From Chlorobiota bacterium (GTDB lineage: Bacteria; Bacteroidota; Ignavibacteria; Ignavibacteriales; Ignavibacteriaceae): DNA of 6,937 bases. Each line of letters opens with the position of its first letter. Within the stretch, counting starts at the first letter, position 1. The notes beneath the pieces are model-generated. The model saw only the letters and a program-made list of their open reading frames with translations, did not search any database and had not been told where the DNA came from. The stretch lies in the NCBI GenBank assembly GCA_008363265.1, contig RHKR01000117.1, forward strand, positions 1 to 6,937, read 5' to 3'. Of the stretch, positions 6,473 to 6,937 are shown piece by piece. Both the position numbers and the translations under genes were made by a program.

Positions 6473-6937
6473 TTACTCCTGATACGCTCCTATGCCGGCA
6501 AATTTCTCGATGCGGGAATCAACCAGCTTATCAGGCTTGATCTTCACGAGATTTGTAAGCTCCTCAACCAATATTCCTTTCAGGATATCGGCCATTTCCT
6601 GGTGGTTCTTGTGCGCGCCGCCAAGGGGTTCAGGAATGATCCTGTCGATCACCTTAAGAGGTAACAGATCCTGCGCTGTCAGTTTCAGTGCTTCGGCAGC
6701 CTGCTCTTTATATTCCCAGCTCCTCCAGAGGATGCTGGAGCAGGATTCTGGACTTATAACAGAGTACCAGGCGTTCTCAAGCATGAGTATCCTGTCGCCC
6801 ACACCCATTCCGAGCGCGCCTCCACTGGCTCCTTCGCCAATGATGACTACCACGATCGGCACCCTCAGTCTTGCCATCTCAAGTAGATTCCGTGCGATCG
6901 CCTCAGCCTGACCACGTTCTTCAGCTTCAAGACCGGG
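6473..6937 (-). CDS. accA: Acetyl-CoA carboxylase carboxyltransferase subunit alpha, 5' end cut by window
   Basis: With AccD it transfers the carboxyl group from carboxybiotin on AccB to acetyl-CoA, giving malonyl-CoA, the first committed step of fatty-acid synthesis. The visible 154 C-terminal residues run to the right edge with no start, so the N-terminal half lies outside. Diagnostic stretches in order: [18 protein letters not shown] at the cut edge, [20 protein letters not shown] (the glycine-rich carboxyltransferase core with the GEGxSGGA oxyanion/CoA site), [20 protein letters not shown], then the EPLGGAHKN motif before a helical tail. An internal Met (coded at 6877) is not the start, because conserved AccA sequence continues upstream of it to the edge. 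The TAA stop is 2 nt before the thioesterase ATG. The enzyme acts in the cytosol as part of an alpha2beta2 carboxyltransferase. Confidence 0.97.
   Translation of the reverse strand, partial: PGLEAEERGQAEAIARNLLEMARLRVPIVVVIIGEGASGGALGMGVGDRILMLENAWYSVISPESCSSILWRSWEYKEQAAEALKLTAQDLLPLKVIDRIIPEPLGGAHKNHQEMADILKGILVEELTNLVKIKPDKLVDSRIEKFAGIGAYQE
6476..6480 (-). promoter_or_regulatory. Ribosome binding site of the thioesterase gene
   Basis: AGGAG ends 5 nt before ATG 6470 and abuts the accA TAA stop. It is the clearest Shine-Dalgarno sequence in the window and shows that this genome uses such sites, which makes the AAGGAA before nadC more credible. Confidence 0.7.

Larger units (their letters stand above)
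1..6937 (-). other. Probable single operon accA - thioesterase - nadC - flippase - dut - dnaE
   Basis: All six genes share one strand and every junction is 5 nt or shorter, with one ATGA overlap. No hairpin followed by a T-run and no gene-free stretch was seen, so neither an internal terminator nor a promoter between genes is supported. Promoter and terminator must lie outside the window, or within coding sequence. Co-transcription is inferred from spacing alone. Confidence 0.8.

Noticed and set aside
6492..6911. Plus-strand open frame of 139 codons opposite accA, and 3326-3667 opposite dut
   Set aside because: Both are antisense to genes with unambiguous conserved motifs, and neither shows coding signals of its own.
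1..6937. Search for tRNA, rRNA, CRISPR repeats, insertion-sequence ends, att sites or a hidden accessory system
   Set aside because: Almost every base is coding for six housekeeping-type proteins. No direct-repeat array, terminal inverted repeat or RNA-like fold was seen by eye.

Overview
The window is a compact block of six genes, all read from the minus strand. In transcription order (high to low coordinates) they are: the C-terminal part of accA (cut by the right edge), a hot-dog acyl-CoA thioesterase of the YbgC/FadM type, nadC, a multi-pass membrane flippase of the MOP/Wzx type, dut, and dnaE (cut by the left edge). There is no RNA gene, mobile element, CRISPR array or long non-coding stretch. 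Gene junctions are a 2-nt gap, 3-nt gap, 4-nt overlap (ATGA), 5-nt gap and 2-nt gap, so no internal promoter or terminator has room between genes, and one polycistronic mRNA is likely.

The organism is a bacterium of moderate GC content. The style of the flippase and the thioesterase signature (DTDQM..VY..KY..FFEVGR) resemble proteins of the Bacteroidota/Chlorobiota/Ignavibacteriota group. This is pattern recognition, not a search, and is held at low to moderate confidence. Good Shine-Dalgarno-like sequences lie before several genes, which is unlike classical Bacteroidia and would fit a deeper FCB lineage better.

Functionally the operon mixes housekeeping jobs: fatty-acid initiation (AccA), acyl-CoA hydrolysis (thioesterase), NAD synthesis (NadC), export of a lipid-linked glycan (flippase), dUTP removal (Dut) and the replicative polymerase (DnaE). 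Dut and DnaE make an obvious pair, since Dut keeps uracil out of the DNA that DnaE makes. AccA and DnaE are neighbours in many bacteria. The others look like growth-linked passengers.

I found no undescribed defence or mobile system. The points most worth checking are that nadC has no ATG, GTG or TTG able to give a full-length protein and appears to start at CTG (6059) behind a well-placed AAGGAA; that its reading frame is the same as that of the preceding thioesterase, separated only by one TAA; and that the DnaE PHP domain keeps all nine metal ligands expected of an active proofreading exonuclease.
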